Source: Oscillospiraceae bacterium (GTDB lineage: Bacteria; Bacillota; Clostridia; Oscillospirales; Ruminococcaceae). Taken from it: DNA of 64,000 bases. Position 1 is the stretch's first letter; every line of letters starts with the position of its first letter. Below, piece after piece: positions 63,820 to 64,000 of the stretch. The DNA lies in assembly GCA_015067215.1 (NCBI GenBank), contig SVMW01000001.1, positions 35,533 through 99,532 of the forward strand, read 5' to 3'. A program made the translations under genes and the position numbers. Below the pieces are notes generated by a model. The model saw only the letters and a program-made list of their open reading frames with translations. It was not told the origin of the DNA and ran no database searches.

Positions 63820-64000
63820 ATGTTAGACATTAAAAGAATCAGAGAAAACACAGAAGAAGTTAAAGCTGCTCTTAAACGCCGCGGCACAGACTATTCTGAC
63901 AAAATTGATGAAATTCTTGCAACAGACGCTGCAAGAAGAGAACTTGCAAGCAGAATTGACGGCTTGAAAGCAAAACAGAACGAAGCAAGCAAACTTATTC
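63820..64000 (+). CDS. serS: Seryl-tRNA synthetase (N-terminus; runs off the window)
   Basis: The first 60 residues read MLDIKRIRENTEEVKAALKR and continue as an alpha-helical coiled coil (LASRIDGLKAKQNEASKLI), the tRNA-binding arm of SerRS. AGGAG lies upstream of the ATG. serS follows parB in many Clostridia. The catalytic domain lies beyond the edge. Confidence 0.95.
   Translation, partial: MLDIKRIRENTEEVKAALKRRGTDYSDKIDEILATDAARRELASRIDGLKAKQNEASKLI

Overview
The window reads as the replication-origin neighbourhood of a low-to-mid GC monoderm Firmicute, probably an anaerobic Clostridia-class gut organism. The evidence is the order dnaA-dnaN-yaaA-recF-remB-gyrB-gyrA, strong AGGAGG-type ribosome binding sites, SpoIIIJ/Jag, Noc and Soj/Spo0J homologues, oxygen-sensitive enzymes (NrdG, a QueG-like Fe-S protein) and a Gram-positive lipoprotein-type ABC binding protein. 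I cannot name the species.

Layout. 1-13.3 kb is mostly minus strand: a DUF4015 protein (cut by the edge), an RnfD-E-A cluster whose redox ligands appear to be lost, rpe, a short QueG-like protein, Mrp (plus), NrdG, a DUF1461 membrane protein and a complete livKHMGF branched-chain amino acid transporter. 13.5-14.3 kb and 32.9-33.6 kb hold two copies of the same small module: a divergent DNA-binding protein, a tiny protein with a DYRQMY motif, and a 206-bp structured element with terminal inverted repeats. 14.3-27.8 kb carries a DUF2142 membrane protein, a DtxR-type regulator, a glycosyltransferase, asparaginase, tRNA-Thr and tRNA-Tyr, a GH79-like glycosidase, MsrA, an M42 peptidase, an SDR, a damaged lrgAB pair and an F420-ligase-like protein. 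27.9-32.4 kb is an RND exporter with its TetR regulator.

33.7-36.8 kb is jag-yidC-yidD-rnpA-rpmH on the minus strand. Three tandem barstar-family immunity genes lie between rpmH and dnaA. The origin itself is best placed between dnaA and dnaN, where a perfect DnaA box and a run of DnaA-trio repeats are visible. The dnaN-gyrA block is followed by a GlnK/GlnL-type two-component system, a GltS glutamate symporter preceded by a probable GlnL site, and UppP. From 55.6 kb to the right edge runs mnmE-mnmG-rsmG-noc-parA-parB-serS with two perfect parS sites. In Bacillus this block lies on the other side of the origin, next to jag.

Genes near the origin are co-oriented with inferred replication: mostly minus to the left and plus to the right. 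Dispersed intergenic repeats are abundant. One family (about 80-110 bp, ends TGTCATTCTGAG / CTCAGAATGACA) has ten copies in 64 kb. Clusters of TTTTCAACA and TTTTCCACA words occur at 5.1-5.5, 19.5-19.6, 36.9 and 40.2-40.5 kb. All functional statements rest on reading the sequence and on recalled family knowledge; no database search was run.
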